DNA of 64,000 nt from assembly GCF_954871325.1 (NCBI RefSeq), contig NC_088779.1, forward strand, positions 23,856,869-23,920,868, in the 5' to 3' direction. A program made the translations under genes and the position numbers. Below, in pieces: positions 10,301-22,237 of the stretch. This stretch comes from Gordionus sp. m RMFG-2023 (lineage: Eukaryota; Nematomorpha; Gordioida; Chordodea; Parachordodidae). The stretch's first letter is position 1. Each line of letters starts with the position of its first letter. Below the pieces are notes generated by a model that ran no database searches, was not told the DNA's origin, and was given only the letters and a program-made list of their open reading frames with translations.

Positions 10301-12344
10301 ATATTCTATTTAACAAATTATATTTTTTTACCAAATGTTATCTCTTCCCTTGGACATATAAGCAGAACTTTAAAATTTTTAAAAAATATAGGCAAAATAA
10401 GAGCCCTTACACCAGAACCTAAAGAATATTATTTTTTTATAACTAAATATATATATTACAATTTTAAACTACAATTATTCATGTTTTTTGGGAACTTGTG
10501 TCCCAACTCCATTTTTATAAAATTAGTTTTTTTTAATATTTTAAATATTATTTGTGATTATTTTAAATATTTTATAGTTTTGATATATATATATATAGAT
10601 ATGTTATTTTATAAATATTCTATGTTATTTTTAAATATATTTCTTCAAATAAGACTAGTGCCAATATTTTTTTATTTTTGGGCAGAATATTTTTTTTTAC
10701 AATTAAAAAAATATTGAATAATCTTGCCATTTTGATGTTGAAACTACATGATTATATTTTTAAACCTATTTTAGTCCTGATTTTTAATATTTGCTTTTTA
10801 AAATTTTAATTTAAACTTTTGCTGTATTTTGTTAAATTGTTTCATAAGGGAATTGAAAGTACAAACGTTAAATTAATTTTGAATGATCCATCATATGAAT
10901 TTTCCAACTGATTAGGAATTTTTTTAAAAAAATATTGCTGTCAACTTTTGGTCATTATAATATTATCATTACAGGCCTAGAGATTTTTGTTATAAAATGA
11001 GCACATAGATTAGAAAATCCAATTATAATAATTGATGATAAAGATTAAAAGACATTATTAAACATTGTAACCAAATAAAGCATCTGTTAACAATATTAAG
11101 TTAGTATTTTATTTTGTGTTAATATTTTTTTCAAAATTGGGACCAAAAACTGTTATAAATTTCAAAATTTAAGAAAATATAATAATAAATGTTAGTATTT
11201 CACAAATATGTTTTGTCCATATATTTATATAATAAAAAAAAAGCTTATTTTGTGTTTTTTTTAGTTTTGGAATTAAATTTTTGATATTTTGGACACAGCC
11301 TAATAAACTCTTATATATACATTTTTATTAATCATATGATACCCATATTTAATATTTGAATTGTAATCATTTTTTAAAAAATAATTAGTATTTGAATAGT
11401 AAATAATGTACACAATCAATTAATAACTATTTCTCTAATCTGAGAGACAGTGGGAATGTGTTGAGTTAAATATATATAAAAAGAGAGAATTAAAATAGGA
11501 ATAAGTTAATATAAATATGATATACACATTTACAAGTCATGAATTAAATTACCTGCATATTGAATGGAATTCCGCAAAGTTTAATTTCTTGGATTTCTTT
11601 TCACTCAACCAAAATCCAACCCTTTTAGAAAACATAAACTGATCAAGCCCTGTTTCACGATTTTTCCAGTTTCAAAATCTAATATTTAACATCACTAGTT
11701 ATACAAATTTATTTTAAAAATATAATTATTCAATGATAGTGCTAGAGCAAAGTAGAAATATTATTTGTAAATAAACATAAGAATATTTTATCATCAGTGA
11801 ATATGGTCTATATGTAAAGCTGTGAGCTAGTAGGTCGGTTGGCTAGCATTTTATGCCCTAAGAATGCTGCATTGATTGCTTAAATCCTCCGCCCCAGTTT
11901 CATATTATTTCAATTATATTGTTTATTTATTTTGTATATTAATAATAACTACTTTAAAATGTAATGGTAAAAAAGCTAATATATATTATATATTTTTATT
12001 TTGACACAAACTCATCACGTTGTTCCTTAGAAACTACTTGATATTCAATAAAATATTACAAGTCTTTTTTTTTACCAAAATCGATAAAATTAACCATAAT
12101 TTTTATAAAAAATAAAAAGATTAAAATGGTCGTATATGCAGCACCTAACGTTATGTTATTTAAATATTGAGTTCTACAAGTCCACGAATCTGGGTAGTGA
12201 TTGAAATACCCAACTCAGCTAAATTGATCTATTAGTTTATCTAAACCCATATATTGAAAAGCGACGCCCCTGTTATGTTATGGTTGGTGTTTGGGGGAAG
12301 GGGCATGTGCTCTGGTTACTACTCGCTTCTGTTTATAATTTTGT
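10301..12344. other. gene-free AT-rich DNA
   Basis: Long AT-rich stretch with no convincing exon. The open frame at about 10480-10720 is low-complexity and hydrophobic only because of T-runs. A tRNA-like promoter pattern at 11820-11890 and a solitary hAT-type end (GCGACGCCCCTG at about 12261-12272, reading leftward) are the only signals. Confidence 0.5.
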
Positions 12345-14006
12345 GCTTTCAATCTCTAGCCTTAACAATCTCAGGAGCCACTTTTGCCCGGCCTTCGGCC
12401 AGATTTATTTTAATATATTATACTTTTTTTAAATTTGCTAAACAAGTCATCAAAAAATAATGTTTTTTAATACAAAATCTATTTAATACAGTATAAAATA
12501 TTTTCGATTGCTGATATAAAAAATTATGTGTCTAAAGAATAAAAAGTGATAAAAAAGGTTAATTAATTTATATATAAGCCTCAATTGATAATGATTTTTA
12601 AAAATTACATAATATAATATAACTCTTAGCAACTTGCATTGAGAAAAGAAAAGGTCATAAAATTTATATAAATCTCTGTTACCATTTTAGACAATATTTT
12701 ATAGAATGGACTAATAACGAAAAATTTATAGGGCTAACCAAATCAACAATTCTTGAAGAAAGAATATAAACGACCAATCCAAATCATAAAACTATATGGT
12801 GGTTAGAGCATCCTCGTAGATGACATGATGGAAGCTATATAAGTAATCGAGAAAATTATTGTGAGATAATAAATTTCTTAAAGATTATCTTCCATTTTTA
12901 ATAATATATAAACGACTACACAATTGACAATTATTGCTAATCTAAAATATGAAATCATATGCTCTCAGCAGCTGTAATAATAATCTTAAATTATATAGCC
13001 ACACAAATAATAGATGCAAGTTAGTTTGCAGTCACAGCCATGGCACTCACGATGTTATCTCATATCAGAATTTTATATGTTAGATAAATTGATAAAACAA
13101 AAACACGTAAAACCTTTAGAAGAAATTATGCAAATATATTGAAGCCTTAAGTTATTTACACAGCAAGGATGCCATATTAATGAAACATTTTTAACTATAA
13201 AATAAGAACCAGAGTGATATAATGAAATCTATTATATTATATATATTATTGTGGCACCACCTCTAGTTGGTATATTATATCTTAAAATAATAATAGTTTG
13301 TAAAAATATCAAAAATATACTCTTAAAAATTTAACTCAAAACTGTTTTTCAAATAAGAAAAAAATAACTTTCCTAATAACACGTCAACAAAGAGAAGAAA
13401 AGATATCTAATTTATTACTTCTATGTGGGATAGAACAATTAAACTTTATGTATACTTACTTTTTATAAAGAAATCTCATATTTAGGAAGAGGATGGTAAT
13501 TAAATTTAAATAAAATAATATAGTTGATTAGTGATTTTGAACTCAGCTAATTTCAATATTAAATTAGTTAATTTTCAATAAATAAATGATTATATTTATT
13601 TAATTGGGGCTATATACTCATTTAAATAATAAAAGTCAATAAGCTTCAACTATTAAAGCTAAATTAATATTGAGTGAGTTATATTGATATTCTATTTTTA
13701 ACAGAATTTGATTGCAAGCTGACATTGTGAAAATATAATTTATATGTATTAATCTAATCTAATAATTAAAATAGTATTTATTTAATAAAAATTTAGATAC
13801 TCATATTAATATCTAAATATTAAAATTAAATTTATATTTACTTAATAAAATTATAAAAGAAATCATTCAGGGGGCAATCAAAAAATTTAATTTTAGTTCA
13901 AGAGGATATTAAGGACCATTAAAAAAAAATTTATTGCTTCAGGGGGGCTATTCAAATTTTTTAGGAGGCTCGAGCCCCTGCGCGCTTCTCCCTAGTGACA
14001 CCACTG
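12345..14006 (+). mobile_element. hAT-like non-autonomous element, family A copy 1
   Basis: Aligns by eye with the repeats at 18231-19085 and, inverted, at 21807-23757. Shared landmarks include AATCAACAATTCTTGAAGAA and TATGCTCTCAGCAG. The right end is a clear terminal repeat, CAGTGGTGTCACTAGGGAG read inward from 14006. The left end is degraded: family members begin CAGGGGCGTCGCTAGCC, while here recognisable similarity starts at about CTCTAGCCTTAACAATCTCA (12348). No transposase is encoded. The CAGTG/CAGGG termini favour hAT; no target duplication could be matched because the left end is lost. Confidence 0.7.
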
Positions 14007-14725
14007 AAATTTTCAGAGCAAACATCAAACACTGTTAATGAGAATAAAAAATGGGAAGGAGAATAAATCTATTAAAGAAAATATTATACTAGGCTCATCG
14101 TCCATTGATATTTCTGCCAAGAGACCTCAGAAACCAAACCACTTATGATGATGTAATAATTGAATTAATGATAACTGGCATTCAGCCATTTCCAATTGTT
14201 TAAAATCCTTTATTTATTTTAAAATAATTTTTTCAAAAATGAATGTCGAGATTTTAGTATTTTTAAAAATATCCTGTAAATTGTTATTCGTATAATATAA
14301 CACCAAAGTAAAAAATGTTTTTACGGATAAACGAGGATGCCTTAATGACCAAAATATTATATTACTGAAATCTAGTAATTATTTATAATCATTTAATTAT
14401 ATATTTTCATATACATTATTATTATATTAAATTTTAAAAGTACATTATTTTAGATATACTAGTAGATAACCCGTCTAAAATGACGGGGAATGAGAATTTT
14501 CTTCTTATATTCATGCTAGATGTTACCTGTTATTTGAAAATTATATACAATTTTATTCTTTTTACCACCTCCCCCCTTCAGGCCGGGTTCAATCCATTAA
14601 AACTAAGACTAAATACTATGGTTTGAGTAAGAATAAATTTAAAGCTTTTACTTGATAATACCAATAGGTCAAATTTACTAATCATTTATACATAATATTT
14701 ATTATTAAAAAAATTCCCAAGTAAA
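14007..14725. other. gene-free AT-rich DNA
   Basis: No gene seen. A small perfect hairpin (CCCGTC, six-base loop, GACGGG) lies near 14470-14490; its meaning is unknown. Confidence 0.4.
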
Positions 14726-14733
14726 GTACAAAG

Positions 14734-15291
14734 CAGGGTCTACATGAGCGGGAGGGGTTGGAACAGTTTATATCCTATTTTTTTGAGGGGATAGGGGGTA
14801 AGCTGCTTTAATTGGGGTAGGATAAATTTTTTGGGGTTATCTATTAAATTTTGAGAATGAAATAGGACAAATTTTATTGCTGTAAAAATTAATACTTTTA
14901 TTATAGTATTATTATAATACAATTCGTCGACCAAATCTATATATTATCTATATATTGCAAACAATCATACACATTGTTTTCCAAATAAATAGATATTTCA
15001 GCAAGCTCATAATGGCATAATTAATTCATTGTAAATAATGGAGGTTTTAATTGAATTTATTATCTAAAAAATAAATTCTTTATATTCACAAAATATCGAA
15101 AGTTGGTAGTAGAGATAGATTAATTTAAGTAATCCTTTATAAATTCTTTGAAAAGAGTATCAATAAATAAATAGGTGAAAATAATGATAAAGAAATACGG
15201 CCGCCAAAGGGGACGAGAATTTTTTAGGGGGGTAGGCAAGGGTTTTTGAAGGGGGTTTGCATCCTGTGAAAATCCTGTCATGTAGACGCTG
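14734..15291. mobile_element. 558-bp hAT-type MITE
   Basis: Flanked by a perfect 8-bp target duplication, GTACAAAG (14726-14733 and 15292-15299). The ends are inverted repeats, CAGGGTCTACATGA on the left and CAGCGTCTACATGA read inward from the right, followed by purine-rich GGGGG-containing stretches. No coding sequence is present; the minus-strand ORF inside it is an accidental frame. Size, ends and target length fit a non-autonomous hAT. Confidence 0.85.
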
Positions 15292-15399
15292 GTACAAAGT
15301 CATAATAATTTTGAAAAATTCATCCAAGCTGAATGAAAAATCATAATAACTTTGGTAGTTGAGAACTCAAATAAAACATTTAAAGAATCATAATGAATT

Positions 15400-15960
15400 T
15401 AAAAATACAATAAAAATCAGATTTTCATGGGTCTAGGTTTTTTGATCATGTCGAGCCCAGGCCTGCAAAATAACTTGTTTTAGGCCAATGTCTGACCCAT
15501 AGTTAATAATAAAAAAATTATCAAACGTCCAAACTCATAATTTTCTCCAAGCCCAGCCCAATATAATTTATAAAAATATTTTCCAAGCTCACTCCAACTG
15601 ATAATAATTTTATAAAAATTTTTCTCAAGCCTGGCCAACCCATAGTAATTTTCAAAATTTTTTCCCAAACCTGGAGATAGGTAAATCTCTGGATCCGACA
15701 AAATGGTAAGCTTATAAAAAGGTAGGATCCTTAAAAATTGTTATATTAATTTAGTTAAATATTAAAAATGTACTTTGTATATTTTTCAGTTAGTTAGATA
15801 AAATATTCATAAGAGATAAAAGGACATGACATATTGTGCAGCCTGACAAAATGGATAGCCTTAAAAATAGGTAGGATGATAAAATAATACAAATTTAATT
15901 AAATAGTTAAAAAAAATGACTTGACTAAATTAATGAGTCTTATCAGGAGATAAAAAGTGT
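15400..15960. repeat. degenerate tandem repeats
   Basis: Two sets lie side by side. At about 15410-15690, imperfect units of roughly 60 bp built around CCAAGCCCAGCCCAATATAA and variants recur three to four times; they create an artefactual minus-strand ORF. At about 15694-15960, a unit of about 149 bp starting GACAAAATGG...GGTAGGAT occurs twice with divergence. No coding function is inferred. Confidence 0.6.
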
Positions 15961-16537
15961 TATTTTTGAATTATTCACTATTCATTTACATTTTCCAGAA
16001 TTATTTTATGTTTTTTTATAGATATATTCTTAAATATTCTGCGCAAAAGTCATGCGAATGAAACAAAATAAGATAAGGGTGATTTATTTTGTGAACATTT
16101 ATAGAAATGGCCCCCAAAATAAAGATTTAAATTGGAGGAAAAGGAAGAATAAAACTATTTACATTCCTACGTTACGTTTAAATTTATCTGTTTTCAGATA
16201 TAATATTTTAACCTAGATAAGTATTTCCTTATTAAGAATTTACTATTTTAAGATAAGATAGCACTCGTTATTCATTTCCTCCGTTCATTTCCTCCGGAGA
16301 TTATATTGGAAGATAAGGTTGAGCAAAAGCAACATTTATTATTTAAATTCCTCAGTAGTATAAAAGTCTATGTAGCCGTTATATTAAAATGAATCCATTG
16401 TGTTAATTAAAACCATACAGCATCCTAAATTGCATCATTATTAGTCATCAATTTATTAATTTTAGTTACACAACAGTTTGGCTTAATTTTAATAATTCAT
16501 AATCTAATTTATAGGATAGATGAGACATTCAGTCTAG
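15961..16537. other. gene-free AT-rich DNA
   Basis: AT-rich sequence with no exon or element end seen. A small CATTTCCTCCGTT duplication lies near 16275-16300. Confidence 0.4.
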
Positions 16538-16683
16538 TTTAACACAATTTAATAAACTTATTCAAATATTTAAAATTTCAAACCAGGAAAATGTGATGAG
16601 AAATTAAATTTAATTTAACACAATTTAATAGACTTATTCAAATATTTAAAATTTTCAAAACAGGATAATGTGATTGAATAAGG
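16538..16683. repeat. 76-bp tandem duplication
   Basis: Two diverged copies with a period of 76 bp, beginning TTTAACACAATTTAATA at 16538 and 16614, each ending with a CAGGAwAATGTGAT-like motif. Confidence 0.8.
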
Positions 16684-18230
16684 CAATTTATATCAAGTAG
16701 TTGCTTGAAATTTTGTGATATTTAGTGAAAGTAAGTGTTAAAGAGTAACCCAGTACATTGGTCATAATGTTTTTGAACCACATAAGATTAACATGCATTC
16801 AAATTTTTTATTTTTTAATTATCATTTTCTTGATTAAATTTACACAACGCTTTAACCTAATTAAAGATTCTTATTATAAATTTATAAAATAGATAAAACG
16901 GGAGATGATAGACTTACGCCAAATGGCGTATTAGCAAGAAATAAAAGTTATATTTATTCTTATTTATACGCATTTTCCGAATCGATAAAAAAGTAAAGAA
17001 AATTTAACGAATTATTTAAAATTTGTATGTATAATAAAATGGATGTATAAATAATGAAAAATATAATCTATTTAAAAATAAATTAAGACTGTTGGTAAAA
17101 TCATCTGTTTGTATAAATAAATAAATAAATAAATCAACAAATAAAAAATATAAAAATAAATACGTACCGATGACATGACGTCATGATGACGTAGTGAGGA
17201 CATCGGAAAATTATAATATATATTTTGATAAATGTGATATCGAGCCAATAAATATTTTTAGGTCATTTCATGAGTTTTCACAATCAAATCCTAATTTAGG
17301 TTTATGCAAACCTTTTATAAGAGTATAATAAAAATTGTATCAGTATCTAGATATATTTTTTAAATTGTATCTGATCTTTATAATTTTATCTGTATCTAGA
17401 TAACTTTTTAACGATGTATGTGTATCCATTTAGGAGTATCCTTAACAAATCTAAAACTGAGGAAAATAGCAGTTTGTTCTCCTTGATTCAAAATACTAAC
17501 ATTCAGATTAAACGCTCTTTTTGGACGTACTTAACAATATATTTAATATCAATAGAAGTAAAAAAATTTCAACAGTGACATAGAAGCAATGGAAGTATTG
17601 TTCCATGTTTTTTATACTATTAAAAAAAAATAATACTTATACTCCGTCAAAATAATTTAATAATATTTTCCTACGTTATTATTTTACTACATAAAAGAAA
17701 TAAATATTATTTTTATTACAGCAAAATAATTAAAAGTATTTTTACTACGTTAAAAATATTAATTTTACTTTCAGGATAATATTATTTTTACTACGTTTAT
17801 AAAATTAATTATTTATACTGCGTTAAATAAATATAAATAGGTAAGCAAATACAAAATTTTTATATTTTTTTAATGAATAAAGAATAAATCATGCAAATGT
17901 ATTCTATAATTTCACATTTAAAAAATATAAGTTGGGGAAGCAAATAAAAATATGTTTATTTTTTTTAATAAATAAAAGAGAAAGAAAATTTTTTATATTC
18001 TTAACAAAATTTTATTCAAATTTAAAAACAATAATTAATGTAAAACATGTTAATTGTAATTTTGTTGAAAATTTATTAAAAATATCTTAAAGAAATGTGG
18101 ATGTTAAAAATTAATTACTGAAAAAAACCAAAACAAATTTTACAAGATTGTGACACTATTTTTATTTATTTTATCAATAATTTATTCCCATTTAAACCAT
18201 CTGCCAATAAACATCTATAGTATATTTTGG
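16684..18230. other. gene-free AT-rich DNA with simple and degenerate repeats
   Basis: It contains an (AAAT)n run near 17118-17136 and a palindromic GC-richer patch at 17168-17206. From about 17620 to 17835 it has a degenerate array of the motif TATTTTTACTACGTTAAAA. No exons were recognised. Confidence 0.5.
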
Positions 18231-19085
18231 CAGGGGCGTCGCTAGCCTTTACAATCTCATGGGGCATAACTAAAAAAAATTAATGGGGCTTCGCACATAT
18301 GCCCCCTAATTTGCGGGCCTTTGGCCGGGTTTTATATTTATATATTATACTTTTATAAAATTTGTTAACTTTGAACAATTAATCTGAATTTCATATTTTG
18401 TCATTTACCATATTATGCATACAAAATAAACTGGCATATAAATAATTAAAACAATACAAGACATTTCTAAAAATACAAAATCTATTGCAGTATAGAATAT
18501 TTTCGATTGATGATATAATAAAAATTTGCTTCTAAAGAAATACAAGTGGTAAAAAAGATTAATTAATTCATACATATGCCTCAATTGATAATAGTTTTTT
18601 AAAACTACATAATTCAATAATATAATTCTTAGCAAATTGACAAAAGGTTATCAAACTAATATAACTCTCTGTTACCATTTTATACATATATAGAATGGAT
18701 TAATAAGGAAAAATTTATAGGCCTAAACCAAATCAACAATTCTTGAAGAAGAGAGTATAAACAACAAATCCAAATCATAATACTATATGGAGGTTAGAGC
18801 TTCCTTTTAAATGACATAATGAAAGCTAGATAAGTAATCGGTGAAATATTAAATTTCCAAAAGATTATCTTCCATTTTAAATGATATATAAACGACTACA
18901 CATTGACCATTATTGTTTATCTAAAATATGCTATCATATGCTCTCAGCAGTTGTAGTAATAATCTTAAATTACATAGCAACACAAATAATAGATTCTGGT
19001 TAATTTGCAGTAATAATGACACTCACGATGTAGACTAATATAAGAATTTAATATGTTGCATAAATTGATAAAATATAAACAAAAA
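18231..19085 (+). mobile_element. hAT-like family A copy 2 (5' part)
   Basis: Starts with the terminal repeat CAGGGGCGTCGCTAGCC at 18231 and follows copy 1 (12345-13110) with many substitutions. It stops near 19085 in an A-rich stretch, where it abuts the 3' part of copy 3 in opposite orientation. No coding sequence is present. Confidence 0.75.
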
Positions 19086-19165
19086 TTTTTTTTAATGGAA
19101 TCTTAACCCCTTGAACTAAAAATAAATTTTTTTGATTGCCCCCCTGAAAGATTTCTTTTATAATT
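19086..19165 (-). mobile_element. hAT-like family A copy 3, distal fragment
   Basis: Reverse complement of the segment near the 3' end of copy 1 (13850-13930; shared GGGGGGCAATCAAAAAA-like words). It continues the inverted copy that resumes at 21807. The two parts are separated by an inserted LTR element flanked by TAATT on both sides. Confidence 0.75.
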
Positions 19166-19251
19166 TAAAAGAAACAAATAAAGAACAATTTAATTGTGTT
19201 TTGGATTAAATTTTATTCCTACTTTTAAAAATCAAATAATAATAATAATAA

Positions 19252-19705
19252 TGTTAAACAGTATTAACTTTAAAAAATTGTTTTTTTTACATCCTTAAGC
19301 CATTTATGGCGTAACTTAAAATATTTCAAATGTAATAAGAATTGTTTCTTTCTTTTTGTTAAAAACAACTTTTATATTTTAAATCAATTTGTTTATAAAT
19401 TAATATTAAACTTTAAATTTTATAAAAACAACTTTTATATTTTAAATCAATTTGTTTATAAACTAATATTAAATTTTATATTTTATAAATCAATTTACTT
19501 AATAAACTAATGTTCAATTTTTTATTTTTAACTTTTAAAAAAAGATCAATTTATTATAAATTACATTAAATTAAATTGTCAATATATATAGGAAACTATT
19601 TTGAATTATGTGATCATTATATTTTTTAAATTTAAATATCAATAAATTGACGTAATATACGTTTATAACATTTGTTTTCTGCCTTTGATTTCTGCAACCT
19701 TTTCA
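19252..19705 (+). mobile_element. solo LTR, Ty3/Gypsy type (454 bp)
   Basis: Begins TGTTAAACAG, ends CCTTTTCA and is flanked by a 5-bp target duplication AATAA (19247-19251 and 19706-19710). It lies inside the 3' LTR of the element above; the partner LTR at 21560 shows the empty site. It aligns inverted with the LTR at 57472-57878 next to the Gypsy pol genes, so it is probably a solo LTR of that family. It has internal repeats of about 63 bp (19370-19510). Confidence 0.85.
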
Positions 19706-21069
19706 AATAATATGTATAATAATCAACTGGTATATATACTAAAACATTTCAATCAACTGGTATATGTAACTCAATAAATTATTTCACAAATTTGAATAAA
19801 CAACACAATATGTAAAAAAAACATTTAAATAAATTATTTCACAAATTTGAATAAACAACACAATTAACATTCCCCTCCTCGACAAAGCATCAAGTTGCTG
19901 CTCGGTGGGCGCATAAGTCTGTCTGAGTCGCGTGAGTCCATACGTTTTCGTAGGTTTGTTAAAATTGTTGTACTTTATCATTATCATAAGGAATAATTGA
20001 TCAAATTTGAATATATGGAATACGGAATAAAATTTTAAATTAGGAAAAAAGAATTTGGAATAAAAATTTTGGAGTATGGAATGATAAATATGTAGAATTC
20101 CGTAAGAATGATAAATCAAAAAAGATTATATAAAATTTCGCGTCTTTTTTTTAAATTTTGCGTTTTATATATTTTATTTTAATAATTTAAGTAGCGTTTT
20201 AATATTTTATTTCTAGCGTTTTATTTTAATAATTTAAGTTGCGTTTTAATATTTAATTTATTTTTATTTATTTTCAATCTCCGAGGTTTAAATATGCAAA
20301 TAAAATATTATTCACATTTCCCTCTCTTTAAATAAAAAATTTAAATTTCACACCCTAGTTTTAATTCAAAAAGTGTTATTTTTAATAAAAATTCTTCATA
20401 AGATAATTTTTAGAAAATGATCTCAACACATCATTTAAATACTTATCTAAAATGAAGATGTTACATAACTTGTCTTCAAAAGCTTTATTTCAAAAACATT
20501 TTTATCATATTAAGTATTACTTATAAGGGTTATTTAAATCTATCATGTGATTTAAACCTTTTAATTCATGTTTTAATTACATTTTAATATATTTAAAATT
20601 AAAGTTTTATCTTCTTGTTTAGGATTTTTAATGGTTTATTTTTAATTATATCTAAAAATTCATCTTTAGGTTTAGTTAATTTACAACAATTGGTCATCAT
20701 AAAGAAATCAAAAAAATATCAATATTTCACTAAAAAATTAAGTAAATAATTTTTTTAAGGCTTTTTATGTGTTCAAATATGTCAATTACTGATTTACATT
20801 TAAGTTATTTTAATAAGTAAATTTACAACATGCCTTTATCTCGGCATAAAATTTTAATTTATAATAACTTTTCTTCTTACGTGGATTAGAATAATAAGTA
20901 ATCATCATTGGAATATAGAATTCATAACCTAACGTTCAACTTCCATATTGGTTCTTTCTAGGTTGTCACATTAGGTTAGGTGCTGGTTATCCATTCCAGT
21001 CCAACATCCAGAGCCAGGACACCATGAAGAAAGAAGCTTTTTGCATGAAAGAACGTGCTAAGGTTTGAT

Positions 21070-21417
21070 TCTTGGTCATCTCCATAGATTAGATAGTCAT
21101 CTCAGTAGATTAGGCACTGGTCATATCAATAGATTAGGCAGTCACAATAGATAAGGTAGTCATCTTAATAGGTAGTCATCTCCATAGGTTAAGCAGTCAT
21201 CTCCATAGATTAAGTAGTCATCACAATAGGTAGTCATCACAATAGGTAGTCATCACAATAGGTAGTCATCACAATAGGTAGTCATCACAATAGGTAGTCA
21301 TCACAATAGGTAGTCATCACAATAGGTAGTCATCACAATAGGTAGTCATCACAATAGGTAGTCATCACAATAGGTAGTCATCACAATAGGTAGTCATATC
21401 AATAGATAAGGTAGTGA
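21070..21417. repeat. 16-bp minisatellite, 11 perfect units plus degenerate edges
   Basis: Eleven perfect copies of GTAGTCATCACAATAG occupy 21214-21389. They are flanked on the left by older, variable units (GTCATCTCCATAGATTA and similar) from about 21070 and on the right by one variant. The array lies within the interior of the LTR element. It has no spacers and is not a CRISPR array. Confidence 0.95.
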
Positions 21418-21806
21418 ATAATATTTGACTATATATATATTTTTTTAAAAAACAAGTCATGTCCTTCGAATTTAAATTAATTTTTACTTTTTTTTTAATT
21501 TTAGGCAAATTTTATATATTTTCTTCTTTTTTTTTTTACAAAAACGTACCGGGGCGCCATAAAAGAAACAAGAATTTAACAAATTATTTTTTTGTTTTAT
21601 ATTAAATTTTATTCCTACTTTTAAAAATCAAATAATAATAATAATAATATGTATAATAATCAACTGGTATATATACTAAAACATTTCAATCAACTGGTAT
21701 ATGTAACTCAATAAATTATTTCACAAATTTGAATAAACAACACAATATGTAAAAAAAACATTTAAATAAATTATTTCACAAATTTGAATAAACAACACAA
21801 TTAACA

Positions 21807-22174
21807 TAATTCTATTAAGTAAAATAAAGATTTAATTTTATTATTTAAAAATTAATAAGACTACCTATATATTTATTCAATGAATACTATTTTAAATATT
21901 AGATTAAATTAATTAATACATATAAATTTTCACTATGTCAGCTAGCAATCAAATTTTGTGTCGAAAATAGAATATCAATATCACTCAATAAATATTAATT
22001 TAGCAATAAGAGTTGAAGCTTAATTGACTATTATTATTTAAATTATTTTATAACCATAATTAAATAAATTTAATCATTTATTAATTGAAAACTAAAAAAA
22101 TTAATATTGTAATTAGCAGAGTTCAAACGGACTAATCAATTGTATATTTATTTTTAAATTTTATTATCATACCT

Positions 22175-22205
<31 letters not shown>

Positions 22206-22206
22206 A

Positions 22207-22237
<31 letters not shown>

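Larger units (their letters stand above)
19166..21806 (-). mobile_element. short non-autonomous LTR retrotransposon (fossil)
   Basis: Complete-length minus-strand LTR element inserted into hAT-like copy 3, with a 5-bp target duplication TAATT (19161-19165 and 21807-21811). The 5' LTR (21560-21806, 247 bp) begins TGTTAATTG on the minus strand. A primer-binding-site-like TGGCGCCCCGGTACG follows directly (21545-21559). A polypurine tract, GAGGAGGGGAAT, lies just before the 3' LTR. The 3' LTR (19166-19869) is lengthened by a solo LTR of another family; without it the two LTRs are about equal in size. The roughly 1.7-kb interior shows no gag or pol and contains a minisatellite, so it resembles a TRIM/LARD-type element. 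LTR similarity suggests moderate age. Confidence 0.85.

Noticed and set aside
10481-10717. Hydrophobic plus-strand ORF
   Set aside because: Composed almost wholly of Phe, Ile, Leu and Tyr from T-runs; typical of non-coding AT-rich DNA.
15480-15701. Minus-strand ORF as a small gene
   Set aside because: It follows degenerate 60-bp repeats and its protein repeats mirror them; no start context, splice sites or homology.
21214-21389. Regular 16-bp repeat array as a CRISPR
   Set aside because: The units are contiguous with no spacers, the host is eukaryotic, and the array lies inside an LTR element.
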